Positions 1 to 6,573 of a stretch of DNA of 8,953 bases are shown here, one piece after another. The notes under the pieces are model-generated. The model saw only the letters and a program-made list of their open reading frames with translations, did not search any database and was not told the origin of the DNA. Source of the DNA: Deltaproteobacteria bacterium (GTDB taxonomy: Bacteria; Desulfobacterota; DSM-4660; Desulfatiglandales; HGW-15); the NCBI GenBank assembly GCA_019308525.1, contig JAFDIC010000136.1, positions 1 through 8,953 on the forward strand. Reading direction: 5' to 3'. Position numbers and translations under genes: made by a program. Each line of letters starts with the position of its first letter. Position 1 is the stretch's first letter.

Positions 1-92
1 GGACGACCGACGACGCGCTGAATTTTGAATCTTGAATTTTGAACTTTGAACCCTGAACTTTGAACCTTGAACTTCGTATCTTGAATCTCCCC
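1..92. repeat. In-phase degenerate heptad array (TTGAACC type)
   Basis: The array runs in 7-base steps from the window edge. Two GAC-type units (GGACGAC, CGACGAC) and one transitional unit come first. From 25 to 87 there are nine units of the TTGAACC type, with variants TTGAATC, TTGAATT, TTGAACT, CTGAACT and the diverged TCGTATC. All keep the same phase modulo 7. The array ends in a CCCC run just before a REP-like hairpin. Positions 46-72 are identical to 6771-6797, including the variant unit CTGAACT. The array probably continues left of the window. It encodes no credible protein. Confidence 0.85.
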
Positions 93-119
93 GTGCAGGA
101 GCAACTCTCAGTTGCGACA
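93..119 (+). repeat. REP-like hairpin element, copy A
   Basis: The core is GCAACT-CTC-AGTTGC (101-115), a perfect 6-bp stem with a 3-base loop, preceded by GCAGGA and followed by GACA. A near-identical copy lies at 6813-6837, where the head reads GTAGGAG. A GTAG head followed by a short imperfect palindrome is the usual form of REP sequences mobilised by REP-associated tyrosine transposases (RAYTs, IS200/IS605-like). No RAYT gene is present in the window, so the link is by resemblance only. The element lies in the 5' leader of the binding-protein gene. Confidence 0.6.
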
Positions 120-133
120 GATGCAGGTGACGA

Positions 134-140
134 GTGAGGA
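134..140 (+). promoter_or_regulatory. Ribosome binding site that decides the start at 148
   Basis: GTGAGGA ends 7 bases before the ATG at 148. The upstream candidates TTG 112 (inside the REP hairpin) and ATG 121, and the downstream ATG 160, have no comparable site. The purine-rich stretch lies in GTGAC/GTGAG-type heptads just after the REP hairpin, so the repeat cassette seems to supply the ribosome binding site. Confidence 0.6.
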
Positions 141-147
141 TCTTGAG

Positions 148-1134
148 ATGCGCGTGTTTATGGCCAAGAAAAGTATTTGGTTCCCGATCATTATGGCGCT
201 CTTCATGTACCTGCCTGCTGGGGCAGGATTCGGTGGGGGAAGGACATGGGCCTCTGAAGAAAAGAGGACATTGAAAGTAGCCCTGCTCCCAATTCTTGAT
301 TCCCTGCCATTTTACGTGGCAGAGGCAAAGGGATACCTCTCCAGGGGAGGATACACCATCAAAGCAGTCCCTGTGGCCAGCGGTCTTGAAAGGGACCAGT
401 TGATGCAGGCCGGGGAAATCGATGCCATGTTAAACGAGATGACCTCCACGGCCATGTTCAACCGCAAGGGGGTTCAGGTCAGGATACTGGGGGTAGCAAG
501 GAAGGCCTATGAGCGCTTTCCCATGTTTAGGGTGGTGGCTGCCCCGGGAAGCGGCATTCGTTCTCCAGGGGATCTGGCCGGAGTCCCGATCGCCGTGTCC
601 ATGAATACGATAATTGAATATGTCACGGATCGCCTCTTGGTGGGAAAAGGACTCAGCACAGGGGACATCGTAAAGAGGTCCGTGCCCGTGATTCCGGAAA
701 GATACCAGTTGCTCATGCAGGGAAGACTCAAGGCAGCGACACTTCCAGACCCTTTGGGAATAAGCGCATTGAGGGCGGGTGCCCTGCCCGTCATCGACGA
801 CTCCTCTTGTCCAGATTGCAGTGTCAGCGTCCTGACCTTTAGCATGCGGGCAATAAGGGAAAAACCAGAGGCCATCAGACACTTCCTTGCCGCATGGGAT
901 CTTGCTGCGGGCGAGATCAACAGTAATCCCGAGACCTACCGTTCACTTCTCCTCAAGAAGATCAGAGTGCCCAGGAACGTTCAGGAAGACTATCCAGTGC
1001 CCCCTTTTCCCCGAAGTTCGGTCCCCGCTGGGGAGCAGTGGCTGGATGTAATGGACTGGATGATTGAAAAGGGGTTGATAGAGCAAGCATTGCCCTATGA
1101 AGAGTCAGTTTCTAGAAGATTCCTGCCCAGGTGA
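148..1134 (+). CDS. ABC transporter substrate-binding protein, NitT/TauT (SsuA/THI5-like) family
   Basis: The product is a 328-residue periplasmic binding protein that would deliver a small organic solute to the importer encoded just downstream. Residues 1-35 form a Sec signal: KK at 7-8, a hydrophobic stretch at about 10-28, and a likely cut after T-W-A. There is no lipobox cysteine, which suits a soluble periplasmic protein. The mature part opens with a beta strand (LKVALLPILDSLPFYVAEAKGY), the usual start of NMT1/THI5-like proteins, where the bound ligand lies close to this first loop. Later segments (QAGEIDAMLNEM, SGIRSPGDLAGVPIAV, LLMQGRLKAATLPDP) also match the family pattern. An unusual C-P-D-C pair occurs at residues 221-224 and could form a disulfide in the periplasm. 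ATG 148 was chosen for its Shine-Dalgarno; an earlier TTG at 112 would put the start inside a repeat. The ATPase gene follows after 49 bases. The substrate cannot be read from the sequence. Confidence 0.88.
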   Translation: MRVFMAKKSIWFPIIMALFMYLPAGAGFGGGRTWASEEKRTLKVALLPILDSLPFYVAEAKGYLSRGGYTIKAVPVASGLERDQLMQAGEIDAMLNEMTSTAMFNRKGVQVRILGVARKAYERFPMFRVVAAPGSGIRSPGDLAGVPIAVSMNTIIEYVTDRLLVGKGLSTGDIVKRSVPVIPERYQLLMQGRLKAATLPDPLGISALRAGALPVIDDSSCPDCSVSVLTFSMRAIREKPEAIRHFLAAWDLAAGEINSNPETYRSLLLKKIRVPRNVQEDYPVPPFPRSSVPAGEQWLDVMDWMIEKGLIEQALPYEESVSRRFLPR

Positions 1135-1183
1135 AGACCCGCACAGCAAGAAAGACGAAACAGACGGGGCGTAATCATCGCAA

Positions 1184-1963
1184 GTGATTGAATTGAGGAA
1201 CATGTCGTTTTCCTACGGGGAGAACCCTCCTCTCTTTGAGGAGTTCAACCTTCGGATTGAGCGGGGAGAGGCCTGTGCGGTGATCGGTCCCTCCGGGTGC
1301 GGCAAGACCACGCTTCTTTACCTGTTGGCGGGCCTGCTCCGCCCTACCGGGGGGGAGATTATCATTGTGGGGTCCCCCATCTCCAGGCCGAGGCCGAAGA
1401 CCGGTCTGGTTCTCCAGGATCACGGGCTGCTACCCTGGGCCACGGTGAGGGAGAACGCGGAGCTGGGTCTCAAGATAAGGAGGTTCTATGGCCCCGACGG
1501 CTTGCACGCACCAAGGGGCAGGCGGGTGGAAAAACCAGAGATTAGGGCCCGAGTTGATTACTGGCTGAAAAAGCTGGAGATAGACGGGATCCAGGACAAG
1601 TATCCCTCCCAGATCTCCAGGGGGCAGAGGCAGCGGACAGCCATTGCCAGGACCCTCGCTCTGGACCCCGACCTGCTCCTGCTGGATGAACCTTTCTCCG
1701 CCCTGGATGCCAGGATAAGGGAAGATCTCCAGAGGGCGGTCATGGCACTGCACAGGGAGTCGGACCTTACAGTGATAATAGTCACGCACGATATAGAGGA
1801 AGCGGTCCTGGTGGGCGGAAAGATCATAGTGCTTGAGCAGGATTCGAACAGGACGCCCCGCGTGGTGGAGAATGAAAGCGCGGGGAAGGAGGATTTCAGG
1901 TACGACATGGAGTTCCGGCGCCAGTGTGAGACCATACGGCGCATGCTGGGGAGGGACCCGTGA
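1184..1963 (+). CDS. ABC transporter ATP-binding protein, NitT/TauT (SsuB/TauB-like)
   Basis: This 259-residue cytoplasmic ATPase powers the importer. Visible motifs in order are Walker A GPSGCGKTT (35-43), Q-loop Q78 followed by the LLPW typical of the SsuB/TauB group (82-85), Walker B LLLLDE (164-169) with catalytic E169, D-loop SALD (172-175) and the switch histidine H202. The signature motif reads ISRGQ (144-148) where the family normally has LSGGQ, so its first glycine is arginine. A charged insert at about 99-121 lies between the Q-loop and the signature. The GTG start at 1184 keeps the first beta strand (IELRNMSFSY), although its ribosome binding site is weak; ATG 1202 would remove that strand. 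The stop overlaps the permease start by 4 bases (GTGA), implying coupled translation. Confidence 0.93.
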   Translation: MIELRNMSFSYGENPPLFEEFNLRIERGEACAVIGPSGCGKTTLLYLLAGLLRPTGGEIIIVGSPISRPRPKTGLVLQDHGLLPWATVRENAELGLKIRRFYGPDGLHAPRGRRVEKPEIRARVDYWLKKLEIDGIQDKYPSQISRGQRQRTAIARTLALDPDLLLLDEPFSALDARIREDLQRAVMALHRESDLTVIIVTHDIEEAVLVGGKIIVLEQDSNRTPRVVENESAGKEDFRYDMEFRRQCETIRRMLGRDP

Positions 1964-2718
1964 AAGGGCGTCAGAGCATACCTTTGGCCCTCCTGGGTTT
2001 TTTCATGTTCCTGGCGCTGTGGCAGGGGCTTTCCTGGTTCATCAACCGCCCCATCATGCCTTCTCCCCTGGAGGTGATCCCTATTTTCCTGGCCTCCCTG
2101 CCAGGGGAACTGGGGCTCCATTTCCTGGCAAGTGCCGGCAGGGTCTTAGGAGCGATCGGGCTTGGGGTTGTCACGGCCGTACCCATAGGCCTGGGGCTGG
2201 GCCAGATTCGCCCGCTGGATCGGCTCTTTGCACCGTTGATAGCCATCTCTTATCCCATCCCCAAAATCGTTTTTCTTCCGGTCATATATGTGCTCTTAGG
2301 GATTACAGACCTGTCAAAGATCTTGCTCATCGCCCTGATCATCTTCTTTCAGATAATGGTGGTGGTCAGGGACGAGGCGGCAAACCTCCGTGCTGAATTG
2401 TTGCTCTCGGTGAGGTCCTTGGGTGCGGGTCGACGGGCGTTGTTCTACTACGTCTACCTGCCCGCCTCAATCCCCGCGGTCTTGACCGCGCTGCGGGTTT
2501 CTGTGGGCACTGCAATAGCGGTCCTGTTCATCGTGGAACAATCTTTGACCACCTATGGCCTGGGGTACTACATCGTCGTGGAGACCTACCAGGTGCTCCG
2601 TTACCCGGAGATGTATGCGGGCATCCTGGCTATGGGCCTCCTGGGGGTAATACTTTATTTCGTGATCTACACTCTTGAAATGCGAGTCAACCGATATATG
2701 CGTACAGACGAGGGATAG
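1960..2718 (+). CDS. ABC transporter permease, NitT/TauT (SsuC/TauC-like)
   Basis: The product is a 252-residue inner-membrane permease with about six hydrophobic segments: roughly 7-28, 55-81, 89-114, 118-136, 170-192 and 219-240. The cytoplasmic coupling (EAA) loop lies at about 139-168, with R-S-L-G-A (152-156) and the closing L-P (167-168), which docks on the ATPase. The N-terminal MPSP (33-36) is typical of TauC/SsuC proteins. The GTG start has a strong ribosome binding site (GGGGAGGG, 1948-1955) and overlaps the ATPase stop. Length is normal for the family. With its two upstream neighbours it makes a complete importer. Such permeases usually act as homodimers, which fits a single permease gene here. 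Confidence 0.93.
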   Translation: MKGRQSIPLALLGFFMFLALWQGLSWFINRPIMPSPLEVIPIFLASLPGELGLHFLASAGRVLGAIGLGVVTAVPIGLGLGQIRPLDRLFAPLIAISYPIPKIVFLPVIYVLLGITDLSKILLIALIIFFQIMVVVRDEAANLRAELLLSVRSLGAGRRALFYYVYLPASIPAVLTALRVSVGTAIAVLFIVEQSLTTYGLGYYIVVETYQVLRYPEMYAGILAMGLLGVILYFVIYTLEMRVNRYMRTDEG

Positions 2719-2758
2719 GCCCGGGAAAATGATCAACAGGGAATCGACTCATGAAGGG

Positions 2759-3643
2759 ATGAAAAAAGGCAGGGTATCACCATGGGTGCTGGCCATCAGG
2801 CCCAAGACCTTACCCGCGTCCATATCACCCGTGATAGTGGGTACCGCCCTCGCAGTTGCAGACGATGTATTCAGGGTGCTCCCGGCCCTGGCCTGCCTTG
2901 TAGGTGCCCTGCTTCTCCAGATAGGGGTAAATTTGTCAAACGACTACTTCGATTTCATAAAGGAGGTGGACACGGCGGAGAGGCTGGGCCCTGTGCGCGT
3001 GACTCAGAGCGGACTTGTGCCTCCAGGCCAGGTCAAGTGCGCAATCATCGTTACCTTTTTTCTTGTGGTGGTGGTTGGGGCCTACCTGGTGCTGATAGGA
3101 GGGTGGCCTATTCTGGCCGTCGGCACAGCCTCAATGGTCGCTGCCCTGGGGTACAGCGGAGGGCCCTATCCCCTTGGGTCCCACGGACTCGGTGATCTCC
3201 TGGTCTTCATTTTCTTCGGGATTGTCGCGGTCTGTGGGACCTACTATGTACAGGCGCTCGGCCTGGCAACTGTGGTCCTGTGGTCATCCGCACCGGTCGG
3301 TTTGTTGATCACCGCCATCTTGGTCGTCAACAATCTCAGGGACATTGAAACGGATCGGAAAGCTGGCAAGAGGACCCTCGCAGTGATTCTCGGCAAGAGG
3401 TGGACTCGCATCGAATATGTCCTGCTTCTGGTGCTCTCCTACGTGATTCCGATTCCTCTGGTATGGAAGGAAAAGGTGTCCGGGTGGGCACTCCTTGTCC
3501 TGATTACTCTTCCAATGGGGATCTCAATGATTCGCAAGGTATGGAGGCAAGAAGGGGAGGCACTTAACAGCGCCCTTTCAGGGACCGCCAGGCTGGCCCT
3601 TGCCTTCAGCGTGCTTTTCGCCATCGGAGCAGGCATGAAATAG
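2759..3643 (+). CDS. menA: 1,4-dihydroxy-2-naphthoate prenyltransferase (MenA, UbiA family)
   Basis: The 294-residue membrane enzyme attaches a polyprenyl chain to 1,4-dihydroxy-2-naphthoate to give demethylmenaquinone, the membrane-bound step of classical menaquinone synthesis. MenA hallmarks are RPKTLP at 14-19, the first magnesium/diphosphate motif N-x-x-N-D-Y-F-D (58-65) followed by RLGPVRVTQSG (75-85), and the second motif NNLRDIETDRKAGKRTL (191-207). The rest is mostly hydrophobic helices. ATG 2759 gives a typical short N-terminus, but the purines before it (GAAGGG) abut the start codon; ATG 2729 in the same frame is a possible alternative adding 10 residues. The permease stop is 40 bases upstream (10 if 2729 is used), so co-transcription with the importer is likely. 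No other men genes are visible. A related UbiA-family enzyme of the futalosine route is possible, but the motifs fit MenA best. Confidence 0.88.
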   Translation: MKKGRVSPWVLAIRPKTLPASISPVIVGTALAVADDVFRVLPALACLVGALLLQIGVNLSNDYFDFIKEVDTAERLGPVRVTQSGLVPPGQVKCAIIVTFFLVVVVGAYLVLIGGWPILAVGTASMVAALGYSGGPYPLGSHGLGDLLVFIFFGIVAVCGTYYVQALGLATVVLWSSAPVGLLITAILVVNNLRDIETDRKAGKRTLAVILGKRWTRIEYVLLLVLSYVIPIPLVWKEKVSGWALLVLITLPMGISMIRKVWRQEGEALNSALSGTARLALAFSVLFAIGAGMK

Positions 3644-3726
3644 GAGTTCAGCAACCTCTCGTCCAACCCCTTTTGCGTTGCATTCATTTGTGGGTAAAGA
3701 AGATGGAGCGGCATTGAATTTGCAGC

Positions 3727-3760
3727 AGTGGACCCCGGGGGTCTTTTCTCAAGGCTCAAT
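3727..3760 (+). repeat. Left 34-bp inverted repeat arm
   Basis: It matches the reverse complement of 3914-3947 with a single difference (G at 3754, where the other arm implies A). It contains a hyphenated palindrome GACCCC-G-GGGGTC (3731-3743) followed by TTTT. Confidence 0.9.
3729..3747 (+). terminator. Terminator-like hairpin after the transporter-menA operon
   Basis: GACCCCGGGGGTC can fold as a GC-rich 5-bp stem with a 3-base loop and is followed at once by TTTTCT on the plus strand. It lies 86 bases after the menA stop, in the orientation needed to end that operon. The stem is short and the U-tract only four bases before a C, so efficiency is uncertain. Confidence 0.45.
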
Positions 3761-3913
3761 CAAGATTCTCCCGGACATTTACAGGGAGACTCACCGATGA
3801 ACACAAGGCCACAGTAGCCCCAAAAGATCATCTCCATCGAAGCCTCTATCTCTCGAACCCATCAAGGGAGCCCTATGAGGACAATGGGGGCGTGCAAACA
3901 GATCAGGAGTGAT

Positions 3914-3947
3914 ATTGAGTCTTGAGAAAAGACCCCCGGGGTCCACT
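3914..3947 (-). repeat. Right 34-bp inverted repeat arm
   Basis: This is the inverted copy of 3727-3760. Read on the minus strand it gives the same palindrome and T-run, facing the opposite way. Confidence 0.9.
3927..3945 (-). terminator. Terminator-like hairpin after the minus-strand operon
   Basis: On the minus strand the palindrome at 3931-3943 is followed by TTTT (complement of AAAA 3927-3930). It lies about 160 bases past the stop of the 4104-5330 gene and is oriented to end that transcript. It mirrors the hairpin at 3729-3747 exactly. Confidence 0.45.
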
Positions 3948-4103
3948 AACCGCCGTGGAGCAGGCTTTGGGCAACGGCCCGGGAAGGCTCAATATTCTGC
4001 TGGCTTGTGAATTTTGGCCCCCCTGTATTGTCGATTGCAGCGGAGTCACCTTCAAGCGTCAACCAAGGGCCGTGCCTATGGACCGGCTGTTCGACAGGAT
4101 CTC
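3948..4103. other. Intergenic stretch with no recognised feature
   Basis: I see no gene or RNA here. A plus-strand frame runs through 3922-4122, but it starts inside the inverted repeat, runs into the antisense of the next gene and resembles nothing known. The 10-base string AAGGCTCAAT from the left repeat arm recurs at 3984-3993, which may be chance. Confidence 0.5.
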
Positions 4104-5330
4104 CTATAGGTGCCTGGCGTAGGCAAGGAGATTCTTGTTTATGCGGAGGCGCAACTGTTCGTTGAACAGCTCCATGCCCCTCTCCTGGAGAGGGATGTAC
4201 ACGAGAAAGAAGCTTTGGGCCTTGATCTGGATCTCGGGTAGTCTTGGATACATTATGCCCGGGGGTTTTATGAAGCTGGCAAGGGTGAGCTTAAGGCTCT
4301 CGGCTGCCTCCTGAACCGGAAGGGTGACGGGATAGAAGGAGGCATCCGGTAGTTCGGGGACCCATTCTCCCTCAGGTTGGGAAAGGGTCAGATTTCTGGA
4401 GAATTTCAAGAATGTTTCGGGCCTGACCTTGAATGCAGGGGACCAAAAACGAAACTCCCTCTTTTCCCACTCCTCTTTCAGCACCTTGGGCAGGTTGGCG
4501 GCCTTGACCAGATCGGCGTAGGAATCAAGCTTGATGCCGGACGTCTTTGCCTTCATGCGCCAGAAGGGTAAGTAGATGGAAGGCTCGCTTTCGGCGGGCA
4601 GGTGAGCAAAGTTGATCTTGGTAAATGCTTCCTTGCCTGCGAGCCAGACAGAATTGCAATTGGTACAGTCGAGGGCCAAGGAGTCCCTCTCTCCATCAAG
4701 GTCCCACCCGCAATCAGGGCAGAGGGCGGGGACGAATCTGACACTCCATTCGGCCGGGCCTCCCTGGAACTGGGAGATATCGAACTCAGGGGGAATTTCA
4801 GGTGAAGCGGGCCTGTTCAACACCGCATCGTACACCTTTCCATTGACGTAGAAGGGGGAGTAAACAATACTGAGCGCCTCGCCGACAAAACTTTGTGCAT
4901 AGATAGGCCTGGGAAAACCTCCCGCCAGTCTCTCATGCATAACCTTTTCGGTTTCGCTGTACTTGAGCCTGGGTTTCAAGAACAGGCCCCGGGTATCGGG
5001 GTCAAGGAAACGGAGTTTCAGGGTCTGGCTGCGAAGCCCCAGGGAAGGCGGGAAATAGGGAGATGCAATGCCCTGATGACTTACGTCAACTATTCGATGT
5101 CTTATTCCTCCTTGCACACAGGAGAACATCATGCCCTTGAAACGCCAATAGGGAAAGTAGATCAAGTCCTTGTTCTCAGGCGCAGAGCTGGGAAGGGTGT
5201 AACGGTAGACCCTGCTCAAGAGGTATGATTTGACCCTGCAAAATTCACAGGCAAAGAGGTGGTCAGTCTCTTGGAGTGTCGCCTGCGCCCCGCACTGGGG
5301 ACATTGGAATTGGATCAGAAAGTCGGTCAT
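4104..5330 (-). CDS. Uncharacterised protein with two zinc-ribbon/YxPxWRxK halves
   Basis: The 408-residue protein looks cytosolic, with no signal peptide or membrane helix. It is built of two similar halves. The first has a zinc ribbon C10-x2-C13 ... C28-x2-C31, then YFPYWRFK at 58-65. The second has C204-x2-C207 ... C222-x2-C225, then YLPFWRMK at 253-260. The spacing from the last cysteine to the tyrosine is 27 and 28 residues. Each half also ends in a similar strand (IVYSPFYVNG near 155-164; LVYIPLQERG near the C-terminus). This suggests duplication of a unit of about 195 residues. I do not know a name or activity for it. It follows the SPFH/zinc-ribbon gene after 54 bases on the same strand, so it is likely a partner of that protein, perhaps analogous to the zinc-ribbon protein YdjG of Bacillus. 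Its own ribosome binding site is weak; an in-frame TAA just upstream rules out a longer form. Confidence 0.85.
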   Translation of the reverse strand: MTDFLIQFQCPQCGAQATLQETDHLFACEFCRVKSYLLSRVYRYTLPSSAPENKDLIYFPYWRFKGMMFSCVQGGIRHRIVDVSHQGIASPYFPPSLGLRSQTLKLRFLDPDTRGLFLKPRLKYSETEKVMHERLAGGFPRPIYAQSFVGEALSIVYSPFYVNGKVYDAVLNRPASPEIPPEFDISQFQGGPAEWSVRFVPALCPDCGWDLDGERDSLALDCTNCNSVWLAGKEAFTKINFAHLPAESEPSIYLPFWRMKAKTSGIKLDSYADLVKAANLPKVLKEEWEKREFRFWSPAFKVRPETFLKFSRNLTLSQPEGEWVPELPDASFYPVTLPVQEAAESLKLTLASFIKPPGIMYPRLPEIQIKAQSFFLVYIPLQERGMELFNEQLRLRINKNLLAYARHL

Positions 5331-5343
5331 CGTTGCGGTTCGC

Positions 5344-5373
5344 TTATGTTATGAGCATGGAACGCTACCTCCC
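5344..5373 (-). promoter_or_regulatory. Strong ribosome binding site plus four-codon mini-ORF in the operon gap
   Basis: On the minus strand GGGAGGT (5373-5367) stands 8 bases before ATG CTC ATA ACA TAA (5358-5344). The mini-ORF would make M-L-I-T and stops 13 bases before the ATG of the 408-residue protein at 5330, in another frame. The real gene has no good Shine-Dalgarno of its own, so ribosomes may load here and reinitiate downstream. Alternatively the strong site could be a remnant of an older start. Confidence 0.4.
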
Positions 5374-5384
5374 GGGCCATTGAA

Positions 5385-6527
5385 TCATCCCTGTAGCTTT
5401 TCGCCGCACTTGTTGCAGAAAAGTGAATCCGGGAGGTTTTCCTCCTTGCACTTGGGACAGAACTTGGATTTGGGTTTTTCCTCAGCCGGGTGCCCGCACC
5501 GGGGACAGAACCTGGAATTGGGTGCCAGGTTCTTGCCGCAATTGGTGCACTCCCTGAATACCAGCAACTGGTGCCCGCATCGGGGGCAGAACTTGGCATC
5601 AGTGGGGACAGGGTTCTGGCACTCGGGGCAGGAAAATTTTTCGGCTCCAGCCGGGGCATCCGGCCCCGGTCCCGGTTTGGCGCCCTGGAAATACTGGGCG
5701 AACATGGCGGGCATCATCAATCCCATGCCCATGCCCATCCCTGGACCAGCGCCTCCCTCTGAGCCGGCGGCCTTTTCCATTGCCATTGCCGCCTTCATTT
5801 GCATAAGCTTGTTCATGTCTTGGAATACCCCCATACGTGCCCTGTCGTCTATTGCTTTCTGCACTTCCGGCGGAGGCGTAATAGCGTTTATGTACAGGTC
5901 ATGCAGGCCCATCCCGAAATGGGAAAAATCATCTTTGAGTCTCCTGGCAAGCCCTTCTGACAATTCATCATACTTGGCCGGGAGATTGAGTATGGAGTCG
6001 ATGGTCTCACCCATATAGTCATTGAACCTTGACACAATAACCCGGTTGAGATACTCCTCGACCTCCCTGGTGGTATACATCCCCTGGGTCCCGACCAGGG
6101 TATTTACGAACAGGAGAGGTTGAACTACCTGCAAGTTGAATACCCCGAAGGCCCTGAGGCGAATAAGGCCGAGCTCTGAATCTTTGAAGGCTACCGGATC
6201 CCTTGTGCCCCATTTCAAATTCGTGAATACCTTTAGGTTGACAAAATAGACCTCCGCCCTTAAGGGGCTGGAGAGGCCCCAGGGTATGCTGGCCAGCTTG
6301 GTAAGAATGGGTATATTCGCGGTTTTGAGGGTGTGACGGCCGGCGCCAAAGGCCTCGACCGCCTTGCCCTGATAGAAAAACACGGCTGCTTGGCTATCTC
6401 TTACCGTCAGTTGCGCGCCGAACTTTATTTCCCCTGAACCCTTTTCAGGTAACCTGTGGACAAGTTCCTTACCGGTGTCGTCGAACCATTCCAACACCTC
6501 CAAGAAGACCAAGTTGTCATATCCCAT
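5385..6527 (-). CDS. SPFH-domain protein with three C-terminal zinc ribbons (YdjI-like, 'virion core protein' family)
   Basis: The 380-residue protein has three parts. Residues 1 to about 235 match the YdjI branch of SPFH (stomatin/prohibitin/flotillin-like) proteins: LEWFDDTGKELVHRLPE near the start, GAQLTVRDSQAAVFFYQGK, FGAGRHTL, AEVYFVNLKVFTNLKWGT and IRLRAFGVFNLQV. Residues about 238-299 are a Met/Gly-rich linker containing PGMGMGMGLMM. The tail holds three regular zinc ribbons, each C-x2-C-x10-C-x2-C, at 300-318, 327-345 and 357-375. SPFH proteins form membrane-associated rings or scaffolds; in Bacillus subtilis YdjI is recruited with PspA to the membrane under envelope stress. There is no transmembrane helix here, so it would be peripheral. 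ATG 6527 was chosen because GGAGGA (6540-6535) lies 7 bases upstream; a longer frame to 6593 reads through the promoter. It is the first gene of a two-gene operon. Confidence 0.9.
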   Translation of the reverse strand: MGYDNLVFLEVLEWFDDTGKELVHRLPEKGSGEIKFGAQLTVRDSQAAVFFYQGKAVEAFGAGRHTLKTANIPILTKLASIPWGLSSPLRAEVYFVNLKVFTNLKWGTRDPVAFKDSELGLIRLRAFGVFNLQVVQPLLFVNTLVGTQGMYTTREVEEYLNRVIVSRFNDYMGETIDSILNLPAKYDELSEGLARRLKDDFSHFGMGLHDLYINAITPPPEVQKAIDDRARMGVFQDMNKLMQMKAAMAMEKAAGSEGGAGPGMGMGMGLMMPAMFAQYFQGAKPGPGPDAPAGAEKFSCPECQNPVPTDAKFCPRCGHQLLVFRECTNCGKNLAPNSRFCPRCGHPAEEKPKSKFCPKCKEENLPDSLFCNKCGEKLQG

Positions 6528-6573
6528 GGAAATTTCCTCCAGCTTTGAGGTTTGCTTAGTATAATTATGAATA

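Larger units (their letters stand above)
3727..3947. mobile_element. MITE-like unit with 34-bp terminal inverted repeats
   Basis: The arms at 3727-3760 and 3914-3947 are inverted copies matching at 33 of 34 bases, each starting AGTGGACCCCGGGGGTC. The 153 bases between them hold no convincing reading frame. Size and structure fit a miniature inverted-repeat element, a non-coding transposon derivative moved by a transposase from elsewhere. I could not find a clear target-site duplication in the flanks (GCAGC on the left, AACCG on the right), so mobility is inferred from structure only. Another reading is a bidirectional terminator pair created by local inverted duplication. The unit sits exactly between two converging operons, which is a tolerated insertion site. 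Confidence 0.5.

Noticed and set aside
112..147. Longer N-terminus of the binding protein from TTG 112 or ATG 121
   Set aside because: TTG 112 lies in the REP hairpin stem and ATG 121 has no ribosome binding site. ATG 148 has one and directly precedes the signal peptide.
1..147. Thiamine or other riboswitch upstream of the NMT1/THI5-like gene
   Set aside because: The leader is taken up by heptads and a REP hairpin; I see none of the conserved TPP riboswitch blocks.
3922..4122. Plus-strand 66-residue frame
   Set aside because: It begins inside the inverted-repeat arm, runs antisense into the end of the 4104-5330 gene, and resembles no known protein.
5230..6018. Long plus-strand frame (262 codons) opposite the SPFH operon
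   Set aside because: It is a shadow of the minus-strand SPFH gene and runs across the operon gap; the minus-strand protein has clear domains and a ribosome binding site.
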